Source: Mangrovivirga halotolerans (GTDB lineage Bacteria > Bacteroidota > Bacteroidia > Cytophagales > Cyclobacteriaceae). From it: a stretch of DNA of 64,000 bases. The stretch is taken from the NCBI RefSeq assembly GCF_026241165.1, contig NZ_JAPFQN010000011.1, positions 124,001-188,000 of the forward strand, given 5' to 3'. The notes under the pieces were generated by a model. It ran no database searches. It was given only the letters and a program-made list of their open reading frames with translations, and was not told where the DNA came from. A program made the position numbers and the translations under genes. Shown piece by piece: positions 54,795 through 62,983 of this stretch (position 1 is the stretch's first letter; the number at the start of each line of letters is the position of its first letter).

Positions 54795-55385
54795 ATGCTT
54801 AATAAGATTTTAACTGCTGTATTTACAATTATCGCGATCGTTTTAGCGTGGTTGATATGGGATTATTCTATTAATTCTGAGATTCGATTAAGAAGAAAAA
54901 TCAAAAAAGTTGAAAGCGAGGTAATACAAAATCTCGAGCAAATAAGAGAGGCTCAAAAGGCCTACTATGCTACCCACAAAAGATATACTGAAAATTGGGA
55001 TTCTCTAATTTCTTTTATTGACACAGGTAAAATCTACATTGTTGAGAGAAACGAGGAAATCATCACGTTAGAATATGGTGCTGACAGTGTAGTTGTAGAA
55101 TATGACACACTTGGATCTGTTGGTGTACAGGATTCACTTTTCAACGAGAGAAAATATCCAAACTTTAAGCTTTCTGAATTAAAATATGTTCCTTACAGCA
55201 AGGGAAAAGTATTTGAAATGGAAACTGAGCAGCAAATCAAAGGACCTGTTAAGGTATCATTAATACAGGTAGTTGATCCGGCTCCATTCGATAAATCAAG
55301 AAAAGAAGACAACGATATTCCTGGAAGAAGACCATTGAGATTTGGATCTCTTGTAGATGCAACCCTATCAGGTAACTGGGAATAA
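54795..55385 (+). CDS. Single-pass membrane protein with pseudopilin-like helix
   Basis: 196 residues, no family recognised. One N-terminal membrane helix, ILTAVFTIIAIVLAWLIW (about 5-22), is followed by a charged helix and the segment IREAQKAYYATHKRYTENWD (about 50-69). That segment resembles the LRxAxxxYxxxxGxYP region of type IV pseudopilins such as GspG. A prepilin cleavage motif (GFxxxE) is absent, so it is not a normal pilin. The C-terminal part is beta-rich and ends with an RRPLRFGSLVDATLSGNWE-type tail. It is followed after 24 bases by a DUF3822 gene, to which it is probably coupled. Confidence 0.7.
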   Translation: MLNKILTAVFTIIAIVLAWLIWDYSINSEIRLRRKIKKVESEVIQNLEQIREAQKAYYATHKRYTENWDSLISFIDTGKIYIVERNEEIITLEYGADSVVVEYDTLGSVGVQDSLFNERKYPNFKLSELKYVPYSKGKVFEMETEQQIKGPVKVSLIQVVDPAPFDKSRKEDNDIPGRRPLRFGSLVDATLSGNWE

Positions 55386-55409
55386 TTTTTTCAATAAAAA
55401 GATTTCAAC

Positions 55410-56279
55410 ATGGCTTATAAGAGCGTAAGAAAAATCAAAGATACCCGATTTAACATCGAACACTTAGAGGATTATGCGCTCAGCCTATTAATAGGCAGGA
55501 GTGATTTCAGAATGTTCGTTACGAATACTCGAGATAACTCCTGCTTAATCATTGAAGAATTTGAATACCCGACAGTCGATAATTCTATCGAACTCATGCA
55601 GGTATTAGACAAGATCTTTGATGAGCATCACTTGCTAAAAGCAGGATTCTGGAAAGTTGTTAAAGTTGCGGTAAAGGATTGTCCGTTTACACATGTTCCT
55701 AATGAACTTTTTGAAAAGGAAAACGCAATAGACCATCTAGCAATGAACGGCAACGTCGATCAGGAGGATATTGTACTTTACTATAAACATCTTCAATCGG
55801 ACATTGTAACAGTTTTTAGTGTAAATGAGGACCTTTCTGAATATTTAAAAGGGGTTTACACTACTATTCCTGTTCATTTTGTTCATCCCAGCGCAGCTTT
55901 CATTGAAAACATTTATAAATACGACGACAAAACTGACGAAACTACCGTATTCCTTAATAAATCTAAAGAAGGTATTTCTATAGCAGTTTATGAAAATAGC
56001 AAAATCGTATTTTACAATGAATTTGCAACTAATACAGCTGAAGCTGTGTTAAGATACACCATGTATGTCTTTAATCTTCTCGGTTTGAACCAGCAATCTA
56101 CCAGGGTTGTAATATGGGGAGATACTGACACTCAACATGAAGACTTCAAACTTCTCTATCAGTACATCAGAAACATTTCTTTCGGAAGAAGGCCTCAATA
56201 TCTAAAATGCGGCTTTGTATTTGATGTAGCTGAAGACCACCAATACTTTGACCTGATGTCTATTCAGGCTTGTGCATAA
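55410..56279 (+). CDS. DUF3822 family protein
   Basis: 289 residues. The FNIEHLEDYALSLLIGRSDFRMFVT start, HFVHPSAAFIENIYKY, and VFLNKSKEGISIAVYENSKIVFYNEF with a C-terminal VVIWGDTD, IRNISFGRRP pattern match DUF3822. I recall a structural-genomics member described as having an actin-like ATPase fold; that must be checked. Repeated strands ending SKIVFYNEF and the gene order match PilM/FtsA-like proteins. In many Bacteroidota it precedes rsmD and coaD; here coaD follows directly, eight bases on, and rsmD is missing. Confidence 0.8.
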   Translation: MAYKSVRKIKDTRFNIEHLEDYALSLLIGRSDFRMFVTNTRDNSCLIIEEFEYPTVDNSIELMQVLDKIFDEHHLLKAGFWKVVKVAVKDCPFTHVPNELFEKENAIDHLAMNGNVDQEDIVLYYKHLQSDIVTVFSVNEDLSEYLKGVYTTIPVHFVHPSAAFIENIYKYDDKTDETTVFLNKSKEGISIAVYENSKIVFYNEFATNTAEAVLRYTMYVFNLLGLNQQSTRVVIWGDTDTQHEDFKLLYQYIRNISFGRRPQYLKCGFVFDVAEDHQYFDLMSIQACA

Positions 56280-56287
56280 CCTCCAAA

Positions 56288-56755
56288 ATGAGTAACCAGC
56301 AAAAAACAGCAATCTTCCCGGGATCATTCGATCCATTTACTAATGGTCATAAAGATATCGTATTGAGATCTTTAAAGATATTTGATGTAGTTATTATCGC
56401 TATAGGCCACAACACCAGTAAACATAAGAGGTATTTTGACATAGACCTGATGGTTCGCAAAATAGAAGAATCCTTCACAGAATATGGCGACCGGGTTAAA
56501 GTGGTGGTATATAATGAATTAACTGCTTTTCTTGCTGATAAACTGGATGCTAATTTTCTTATCAGGGGGCTGAGAAATACTACGGATTTTGAATATGAAA
56601 ATAGTATTTCCCAGGTGAATGCAGATATTAATAAGGAACTCGAAACAATTTTCCTTATAACTTCTCCCGAGTTTGCGGCTATAAGCTCAACTATCATAAG
56701 GGAGATACATCGATACGGTGCCGACGTATCAAAATATCTACCCTACGAAATATAA
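56288..56755 (+). CDS. coaD: Phosphopantetheine adenylyltransferase
   Basis: 155 residues from the ATG at 56288; an in-frame TTG six codons upstream overlaps the preceding gene and is less likely. It adenylates 4'-phosphopantetheine in CoA synthesis. The nucleotidyltransferase motif is AIFPGSFDPFTNGHKDI (T/HxGH type), followed by FLIRGLRNTTDFEYENSI and AAISSTIIREI near the C-terminus (ISSTxIR motif). It is the last gene of the Nudix-pilin-like-DUF3822 run, and the next gene is convergent. Confidence 0.96.
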   Translation: MSNQQKTAIFPGSFDPFTNGHKDIVLRSLKIFDVVIIAIGHNTSKHKRYFDIDLMVRKIEESFTEYGDRVKVVVYNELTAFLADKLDANFLIRGLRNTTDFEYENSISQVNADINKELETIFLITSPEFAAISSTIIREIHRYGADVSKYLPYEI

Positions 56756-56760
56756 AATCT

Positions 56761-57450
56761 TTAATCTATATCAACTTTCTGCTCTTCCAGCACTCTAAGA
56801 TATTTCTGATAGATATATCTTATCGAACGATAGCTGGTCAACAGGGCTTTATCCATTTCCTTTTTAGTCAGCCATTTGATATCCGTGATTTTTTCTTCTA
56901 ACTGTGGCGTCATATTAGAATCATCAAGACAATCCATCAGATACCAATCCGTCCTCTTCAAAATTCTTTTCCCATTCTGCACGTAAGTATGCCAGGTTTT
57001 CACCACCTTTTCTTTTAAACGAACCTTGATAGCACATTCCTCCTCTACTTCCCTGACAGCACCCAGTTCCGGGGTTTCCTTCTTTTCTAGTTTACCTTTA
57101 GGAAAGTCCCATTTACCAAGCCTGTAAATCGCAAGGGTCTTCCTGTCTTTTTTTACAATACCACCAGCAGCTTTAATTATCTTAAATTTACTTTTGAAGT
57201 ATTTTATTGCCTTTTCTTTGTCTTCAAATAAAAAGGTAATTGAATTTAATCTCTTTGCTTTTTTATCAGACAGAATTTCTATCACTTTGTCTATGTGATC
57301 GATCTGTGCAGATCTTACAAGTAGATTATCTACCAGGTTGGCATGGGCCAGATCAAATTCCGCTCCATCCACTACGTGATCATAGACATGATGATCATCA
57401 GATTCCTGGCCTCTGAAATAAACAGGGTTGTCATTTATAAATACCTTCAT
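56761..57450 (-). CDS. Nudix hydrolase with N-terminal extension
   Basis: 229 residues. About 95 N-terminal residues of unknown fold (VFINDNPVYFRGQESDDHHV, LFEDKEKAIKYFKSKF) precede the Nudix domain. The box lies in GKWDFPKGKLEKKETPELGA and VREVEEECAIKV, with the acidic residues intact but Ala in place of the consensus penultimate Gly. Bacteroidota proteins of this build commonly sit beside coaD and pyrE, as here. Substrate unknown. Confidence 0.87.
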   Translation of the reverse strand: MKVFINDNPVYFRGQESDDHHVYDHVVDGAEFDLAHANLVDNLLVRSAQIDHIDKVIEILSDKKAKRLNSITFLFEDKEKAIKYFKSKFKIIKAAGGIVKKDRKTLAIYRLGKWDFPKGKLEKKETPELGAVREVEEECAIKVRLKEKVVKTWHTYVQNGKRILKRTDWYLMDCLDDSNMTPQLEEKITDIKWLTKKEMDKALLTSYRSIRYIYQKYLRVLEEQKVDID

Positions 57451-57582
57451 TTAATCACTGGTAATTTCCAAACAATAAAAAAATGATTCACAGACCCTAA
57501 AAATAATCAAGTATCTGAGCTGTCACAAGATTACGATACTTAAAACACATATAAAAGTATTAACTGCTTAGATGATTTTGAT

Positions 57583-57590
57583 TAATTTCG
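57583..57590 (+). promoter_or_regulatory. Possible -7 element immediately upstream of pyrE
   Basis: TAATTTCG is one mismatch from TAnnTTTG and ends only four bases before the pyrE ATG (57595). If used, the transcript would be nearly leaderless. Confidence 0.3.
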
Positions 57591-57594
57591 CATC

Positions 57595-58245
57595 ATGAGT
57601 TACGTAAATATTAATCAGGAGACAGCCAAAAGAACAGCGTCTGAATTGATCGAAGTCGGCGCCGTGAAAATTTCACCTTCAAAGCCTTTCGTGTGGGCAT
57701 CCGGATGGAATTCCCCTGTATATTGTGATAACAGAATCACACTATCGTTTCCAAATACGAGAAAATACTTAAAAGATGCCCTTGTGGATACGATCAGAAA
57801 GCAATTTCCTGAAGTGGAAGCTATTGCAGGAGTGGCTACAGCAGGAATTCCTCAGGGAGCTCTCACCGCCGACATACTAGACTTGCCTTTTCTTTATATC
57901 AGGTCAAAACCAAAAGGCCACGGCATGAAAAACATGATCGAAGGTAAGGTCGACAAAAAGCAAAAGGTAGTTTTAGTCGAAGATCTTGTTTCTACCGGAG
58001 GTAGTTCTTTAAAAGCAGCAGAAGCATTAAAAGAGGCCGGAGCAGAAATATTGGGAATGGTATCAATATTTACATATGGCTTTGAAATAGCAGAAGATAA
58101 TTTTAAAGAAGCAGGGATAAAACTGGTTTCGCTCAGCGATTATTCCAATATGCTAAAAGAAGCCCACGACCGCGGACTTGTAAAAGAGAAAGATCTTGTA
58201 TCATTAAAAGCATGGAGAACTGATCCTGAAAACTGGAAGGCTTAA
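57595..58245 (+). CDS. pyrE: Orotate phosphoribosyltransferase
   Basis: 216 residues. It joins orotate to PRPP, forming OMP in pyrimidine synthesis. FVWASGWNSPVYCDNR (28-43 region), AIAGVATAGIPQGALTAD and the PRPP loop VVLVEDLVSTGGSSLKAAE are intact; the flexible catalytic loop is RSKPKGHGMKNMIEG. The gene stands between two convergent or divergent neighbours and overlaps the TIGR02757 gene by four bases at their 3' ends. Confidence 0.96.
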   Translation: MSYVNINQETAKRTASELIEVGAVKISPSKPFVWASGWNSPVYCDNRITLSFPNTRKYLKDALVDTIRKQFPEVEAIAGVATAGIPQGALTADILDLPFLYIRSKPKGHGMKNMIEGKVDKKQKVVLVEDLVSTGGSSLKAAEALKEAGAEILGMVSIFTYGFEIAEDNFKEAGIKLVSLSDYSNMLKEAHDRGLVKEKDLVSLKAWRTDPENWKA

Positions 58246-59021
58246 ATGCCTTCCATCACCCCGAGTCCAAAAAGGGCCAGGTCGTATTTAACCGGGTCCT
58301 CCGGATTCATCTTTTTTAGATTAGAAGTAAGTTCTTCTGCAGCAAGCCAGTCTGATTGCTTTCTTTTCAACAGATTAAGTGCTTTTGCTATTCGTTCAAC
58401 ATGAACATCTAACGGGCATATCAGGTCAGCAGTACTGATCTTATTCCAGATTCCAAAATCAATGCCTTCCCGGTCTGACCTCACCATCCAGCGCAAATAC
58501 ATATTCAATCTTTTACAGGCACTCTTTCTTTCAGGAGTACTGACATGTTTTTTCGTTCTCGAAGGGGCATCCTGAAGTGAAAAGAATGTCTGGTGATAAT
58601 TGATCAATCCTTCTTTAACAGGATGAGTTGATTTGTCGGGACTGACATAGAAAAGTTCTTCCAGGGAATCATTTTGTGAATACCAGAAATTCAAAAACCT
58701 GATAAAATAACGCAGATCTTCATTATTAAATGTTCGATGTTTAAATGAACTCAGTCTCTGCAATTCTTCTTCACTATGACCAACGACAAAATCATATGGA
58801 GCCCTGTCCATCATGTCCATGAGTTCATTGCATTTATTTATAATGGTTTTTCTTTGCCCCCAGGCCAGGGTCGCAGCGAATAAACCGGCGATTTCAATAT
58901 CTTGTTTTCTGGTGAATGAGTGAGGAATCTGAATAGGATCAGACCCTATAAAACCCGGCTGGGCATATTTTATCAGTGCATCATCCAGATGCTCTTTAAC
59001 ATCATTTAATGATAATTTCAT
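58242..59021 (-). CDS. TIGR02757/DUF2400 family protein
   Basis: 259 residues from the ATG at 59019-59021; the frame stays open upstream but would overlap the LysM gene. Signature segments are IGSDPIQIPHSFTRKQDIEIAGLFAATLAWGQR, NKCNELMDMMDRAPYDFV and the CPLDVHVERIAKALNLLKRKQSDWLAAEELT region. The latter resembles a helix-hairpin-helix glycosylase-like fold. Function is unknown in the family. It starts one base after the LysM gene stop, in a minus-strand three-gene run. Confidence 0.9.
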   Translation of the reverse strand: MKLSLNDVKEHLDDALIKYAQPGFIGSDPIQIPHSFTRKQDIEIAGLFAATLAWGQRKTIINKCNELMDMMDRAPYDFVVGHSEEELQRLSSFKHRTFNNEDLRYFIRFLNFWYSQNDSLEELFYVSPDKSTHPVKEGLINYHQTFFSLQDAPSRTKKHVSTPERKSACKRLNMYLRWMVRSDREGIDFGIWNKISTADLICPLDVHVERIAKALNLLKRKQSDWLAAEELTSNLKKMNPEDPVKYDLALFGLGVMEGI

Positions 59022-59022
59022 T

Positions 59023-60063
59023 TTAATACGGAAAATAAGAGATCTGTACCCTGATCTTTTTATCCGCAGCACCTAAACGCTGATAAGCTCTTTCAGACAT
59101 TCTTAAAATCAGATCCTGACTAGTATTTTCAGGTAGCTTACCAATCACTCTGACAAACACTCTTCTTTTATTTGCCTCGTTGATCACTTCAAGTAAGGTG
59201 CCCACAGGAGCAGTTTTATGTAATCCCAGATACTGGTCATTCTTACCAGTACCTTCGATCACTTCAGCCACACCTTTTTCAACAACCTTTTTGATATCGT
59301 GAGACTGCACATCTATAGCAGGAACTGTAAACACTTCTCTTTCAGTACCTGCATTAGCATTTGTACTGGCAGTTGCTGTTGAATTAGCTGAACTGTTATT
59401 TTCTTTATCACTTTCTTTAACTGGCTTAGCACCATCCGGGGAGGTAACTACCAATACCTGACCAATGGACACAGAGTTATCAGGTAAATTGTTCCACTTC
59501 ACAAGATCCTCCACTTCTACATTATACTTTTTACTAATGCTATAAAGAGTTTCGCCTCCTTCTACTTTATGAGTACCCTTAATTTTGGTGGATGTAGAGT
59601 TGTCATTATTACTTGTGTTACTACTTTGAGTTGAGCTTTCTGATGGAGCAGAAACAATCAGTTCCTGACCCAGGTCAATGCTGTTACCATTCAGACTATT
59701 CCAGGTCTTTATTTCATTTACGGTAATATCGTATTTTCTTGAAATTGAGAATAACGTTTCACCTTTCTTTACAGTATGCTTTTTTGCCTTTGAAGATACT
59801 GAAGATTGTGACCGTGCTTTACCCTGGGGTATCATTACCTCCTGCCCTACTTTGATCACTTTCGAAAAATCAGGATTATATTTTTCGATCTCACTTATTT
59901 CAACATTATAAGCTTTGGATATCGAAAAGGCAGTCTGTCCTGCTTCAACTATATGAACAATAAACTTTTGCCCATTTTTCTCCCTGACCTCCTGCGCATT
60001 GATATTCAGTGCTGAACAAAATGAAAGTAATCCTAAAACGAGTATTAAAAATTTAGACTTCAT
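59023..60063 (-). CDS. Secreted protein with three LysM domains and an RlpA-like double-psi beta barrel
   Basis: 346 residues from the ATG at 60061-60063, which gives the signal peptide MKSKFLILVLGLLSFCSALN; a TTG nine codons upstream overlaps the preceding gene more deeply. Three LysM repeats (about 33-81, 95-139, 163-207) share xGxTxxSIxxxYxV and GQ/LxVxxP features, and a Ser/Thr/Asn linker follows. The C-terminal 75 residues (APVGTLLEVINEANKRRVFV, VIGKLPENTSQDLILRMS) look like an RlpA-type barrel. A peptidoglycan-binding, cell-wall role is inferred; catalytic activity is not assured. Confidence 0.88.
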   Translation of the reverse strand: MKSKFLILVLGLLSFCSALNINAQEVREKNGQKFIVHIVEAGQTAFSISKAYNVEISEIEKYNPDFSKVIKVGQEVMIPQGKARSQSSVSSKAKKHTVKKGETLFSISRKYDITVNEIKTWNSLNGNSIDLGQELIVSAPSESSTQSSNTSNNDNSTSTKIKGTHKVEGGETLYSISKKYNVEVEDLVKWNNLPDNSVSIGQVLVVTSPDGAKPVKESDKENNSSANSTATASTNANAGTEREVFTVPAIDVQSHDIKKVVEKGVAEVIEGTGKNDQYLGLHKTAPVGTLLEVINEANKRRVFVRVIGKLPENTSQDLILRMSERAYQRLGAADKKIRVQISYFPY

Positions 60064-60841
60064 AAGTTGAAATAGTATTTTTATCTTCAATCACAAAAAG
60101 CTTGCCGTTCATTATAAAATATGGTTCCTTAGTCAAACCTTTCCCGGCACTTTCAAGTAAAATTTCCTTCAATAAGTTTCCCTCTTCATCAAAGATAAAA
60201 AGTTTATGACTAAAGAGCTTACCTATTTTATTATAACCTGAAATTAAAATCAAACTTTCTGTCTCCAGGTATTCAACGGCCCCGATAGATGATTTTATAT
60301 CTTTTGTCTCCAAAAATTCATTTACGTCATCAAAATATTCTGTACCCTGGTGATATTGTGCAGGAAATTGTATTTCATAATTACTTTCTGTTATTTCTTC
60401 AGCACTCCTCTCCTTTGTCAGCTTCCTGGTTTTCGGATCATATAAGATGCTATCTTCTTCATTTCCCGATTCTGTGAATAAAAATTTATCCTTTCCGGAA
60501 TCTGTTCCAAAATAAATCATGTTTTCAAATTCATCTATTATTTCGCCATCTTTTCCAACGATCAAAGAGCGAGATACTTCCGGGTTTCCTTCACCTTTAT
60601 ATTCATGAAATATAAAGTATTCATCAGACAGGAACATCAGTCGTAGCCACCATTTGTCAGGGATCTTTACTTCGATGGGATATATTTTTTCAGTGAGAAT
60701 ATTGTATTGAAAAAATTCAACATCATCTAATCCTTCTCCTCTGGCTTCGATTCCGAGACTCTTACCATCGGAACTGACAACAGTTTGCCAGACTGGAAAT
60801 TTAAATGTATATGAAAAAGTGGATTTAGGAGCTTGTTTCAC
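60053..60841 (-). CDS. DUF4905-like hypothetical protein
   Basis: 262 residues from a GTG at 60839-60841. It has no signal peptide and consists of repeating beta strands with Asp/Gly turns (VVSSDGKSLGIEARGEGLDD, YFIFHEYKGEGNPEVS, LFIFDEEGNLLKEILLES), suggesting a propeller-like fold. It resembles the Bacteroidota family DUF4905, from memory. It overlaps the LysM gene by 11 bases and diverges from the NfeD-type gene with only 37 bases between starts, so one compact region serves both promoters. Confidence 0.65.
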   Translation of the reverse strand: MKQAPKSTFSYTFKFPVWQTVVSSDGKSLGIEARGEGLDDVEFFQYNILTEKIYPIEVKIPDKWWLRLMFLSDEYFIFHEYKGEGNPEVSRSLIVGKDGEIIDEFENMIYFGTDSGKDKFLFTESGNEEDSILYDPKTRKLTKERSAEEITESNYEIQFPAQYHQGTEYFDDVNEFLETKDIKSSIGAVEYLETESLILISGYNKIGKLFSHKLFIFDEEGNLLKEILLESAGKGLTKEPYFIMNGKLFVIEDKNTISTYEV

Positions 60842-60878
60842 TATTTTAGTATTTCAACTTAAAATTAATAAATCGACA

Positions 60879-62219
60879 GTGGTTAATAAACTGAAACTTT
60901 TTACCATTTTATATTTTTTAGTTTTCCTGTCTGCATTTGGACAGGAAACCAGTAAGGTACTAATTTTGACAGTAGACTCCGAAATCGACCCGAGAACAAA
61001 CCGATATATTGAACTCGGAATGGAGAAAGCTGTGGAAGAAGAATTTGATGCCATCATACTTGAACTGGATACTTATGGCGGTCTGGTAACCGACGCTAAT
61101 GACATTCGTGAAAGAATCCTCAGGTCGGATATCCCGGTTTATGCTTATATCAATACTGACGCAGCTTCTGCAGGGGCATTGATCTCAATAGCTTGTGACA
61201 GCATATACATGGCTCCTGCTTCAAGTATCGGAGCTGCCACCGTAGTGACTCAGACCGGGGAAGCTGCACCGGATAAATACCAGAGTTATATGAGAAGTAT
61301 TATGCGGGCCACGGCAGAAAAAAGAGGCCGGGATCCACGTATCGCTGAAGGCATGGTCGATGAAACCCTTGAAATAGACAGCATATCACCAGCGGGTGAC
61401 GTGATTACCTTTTCAACATCTGAAGCTATTAAATACGGATATTGCGAAGCTCAGGTAGATAGTTACCAGGATATTTTAGACAGAACGAATCTTTCGGAGG
61501 CACAGACTGAGGATTTTACTCTTAGCTGGACTGAAAAAGTGATTAGCCTGGTACTCAATCCCGTTGTTTCGGGGTTTTTGATACTGATCATGGTCGGTGG
61601 AATTTATTATGAATTACAGACCCCGGGTGTCGGTTTTCCTATTGCAGCTTCTATACTTGCAGCTGTTCTATATTTTATCCCTTACTATCTTAACGGCCTT
61701 GCGGCTAACTGGGAGATCCTGATCTTTTTTATCGGCATTATTTTACTTGCACTGGAGATTTTTGTCATACCGGGATTTGGAGTAGCCGGTGTGAGTGGAT
61801 TGATCCTGATCTTTACCAGCCTGACCCTGGTCATGCTTGATAATGATAACTTTAATTTTGATTTCGTCAATATTGAGAGCATAGTCAGAGCGATAGGTAT
61901 AGTAGTCACCTCATCATTGGTGGCAGGAGTAATGATGATAGTCGGAGGCGTAACTATTTATAAATCACCTATATTCAGCAAAATTGCTTTATCATATGAG
62001 GCAACAAAAGAATTAGGATATACTTCAAAAGTCAAAAATGAAGAAGACCTGACCGGTAAGATCGGCACGGCCTATACAGTATTACGACCGAGTGGAAAAG
62101 TTACTATTGGAGATGATTACTACGATGCATATACCCGTGGAGAATTTATAGCCAGAGGACAAAGAATAGTCGTAATTAGAGATGAGGGAAGCAGTTTACT
62201 AGTCAAAGCTAAGGCATAG
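60879..62219 (+). CDS. NfeD-type membrane serine protease (ClpP-class)
   Basis: 446 residues from a GTG at 60879 that gives a clean signal peptide (NKLKLFTILYFLVFLSAFG); earlier frames overlap the divergent gene. The N-terminal ClpP-like domain has DTYGGLVTDANDIRERI and INTDAASAGALISIACDSIYMAPASSIGAAT, with Ser in ASAG. Four to five transmembrane helices follow (about 215-345), then a C-terminal OB-fold NfeD module (LTGKIGTAYTVLRPSGKV, ARGQRIVVIRDEGSSLLV). It cleaves membrane-associated substrates, often stomatin-linked; no stomatin gene is in view. Confidence 0.9.
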   Translation: MVNKLKLFTILYFLVFLSAFGQETSKVLILTVDSEIDPRTNRYIELGMEKAVEEEFDAIILELDTYGGLVTDANDIRERILRSDIPVYAYINTDAASAGALISIACDSIYMAPASSIGAATVVTQTGEAAPDKYQSYMRSIMRATAEKRGRDPRIAEGMVDETLEIDSISPAGDVITFSTSEAIKYGYCEAQVDSYQDILDRTNLSEAQTEDFTLSWTEKVISLVLNPVVSGFLILIMVGGIYYELQTPGVGFPIAASILAAVLYFIPYYLNGLAANWEILIFFIGIILLALEIFVIPGFGVAGVSGLILIFTSLTLVMLDNDNFNFDFVNIESIVRAIGIVVTSSLVAGVMMIVGGVTIYKSPIFSKIALSYEATKELGYTSKVKNEEDLTGKIGTAYTVLRPSGKVTIGDDYYDAYTRGEFIARGQRIVVIRDEGSSLLVKAKA

Positions 62220-62220
62220 A

Positions 62221-62961
62221 ATGAAAATAATAGGAATAATACCGGCGAGATATGCATCCACCAGGTTTCCGGGCAAACCACTCGTTGATATTGGTGGCAA
62301 ATCGATGGTAATGCGGGTATACGAACAGGTATCAAAAGTTAAAAATATCTCCGAAGTGGTCGTGGCAACAGATAACGATGAGATCTACGAACACGTTAAT
62401 TCTAATGGAGGAAAAGCGGTAATGACCCGGGAAGATCATCCCAGCGGTACTGACCGGTGCTATGAAGCACTGACAAAATGCACTGATGAATTTGATTTTG
62501 CAATCAATATACAGGGAGATGAACCTTTTCTAAAGCCGGAACAAATATCAAGCCTCTGTGATGCTCTCGGGTCGCAGGTGGAGATCGGGTCGATGATGAA
62601 AAAAATCAGTGACAGAAAAGATTTATTCAATCCGAACGTTGTTAAGGTAGTAGTATCAGAACCGGGATATGCATTATATTTTTCTAGGCAGACCATTCCC
62701 TATCAAAGAAATAATGATGAATCTGTCTGGTTGGACAATTTCAATTATTTCAAACACCTGGGAATTTATGCCTACAGAACTGATATATTAAAAAAACTTG
62801 CTTCTCTTCCTGAAGGGAAGTTAGAAAAAGCAGAATCTCTTGAACAGCTACGGTGGCTGGAAAAAGGTTATACTATAAAAATGGTAGAAACTAATGTAGA
62901 GTCTGTCGGTATTGATACCCCTGAGGATTTGGAAGAAGTAAAAAAGAAACTAAATTTATAA
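62221..62961 (+). CDS. kdsB: 3-deoxy-manno-octulosonate cytidylyltransferase
   Basis: 246 residues. It activates Kdo as CMP-Kdo for lipopolysaccharide core synthesis, consistent with a Gram-negative outer membrane. The family pattern is complete: IIPARYASTRFPGKPLVDIGG, VVVATDNDEIYEHV, TREDHPSGTDRCYEAL, INIQGDEPFLKPEQI, FSRQTIPYQR and LEKAESLEQLRWLEKGY. It starts one base after the NfeD-type gene stop, so the two are cotranscribed. Confidence 0.97.
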   Translation: MKIIGIIPARYASTRFPGKPLVDIGGKSMVMRVYEQVSKVKNISEVVVATDNDEIYEHVNSNGGKAVMTREDHPSGTDRCYEALTKCTDEFDFAINIQGDEPFLKPEQISSLCDALGSQVEIGSMMKKISDRKDLFNPNVVKVVVSEPGYALYFSRQTIPYQRNNDESVWLDNFNYFKHLGIYAYRTDILKKLASLPEGKLEKAESLEQLRWLEKGYTIKMVETNVESVGIDTPEDLEEVKKKLNL

Positions 62962-62983
62962 GAATAGCAGAGCCAGTAAATAT

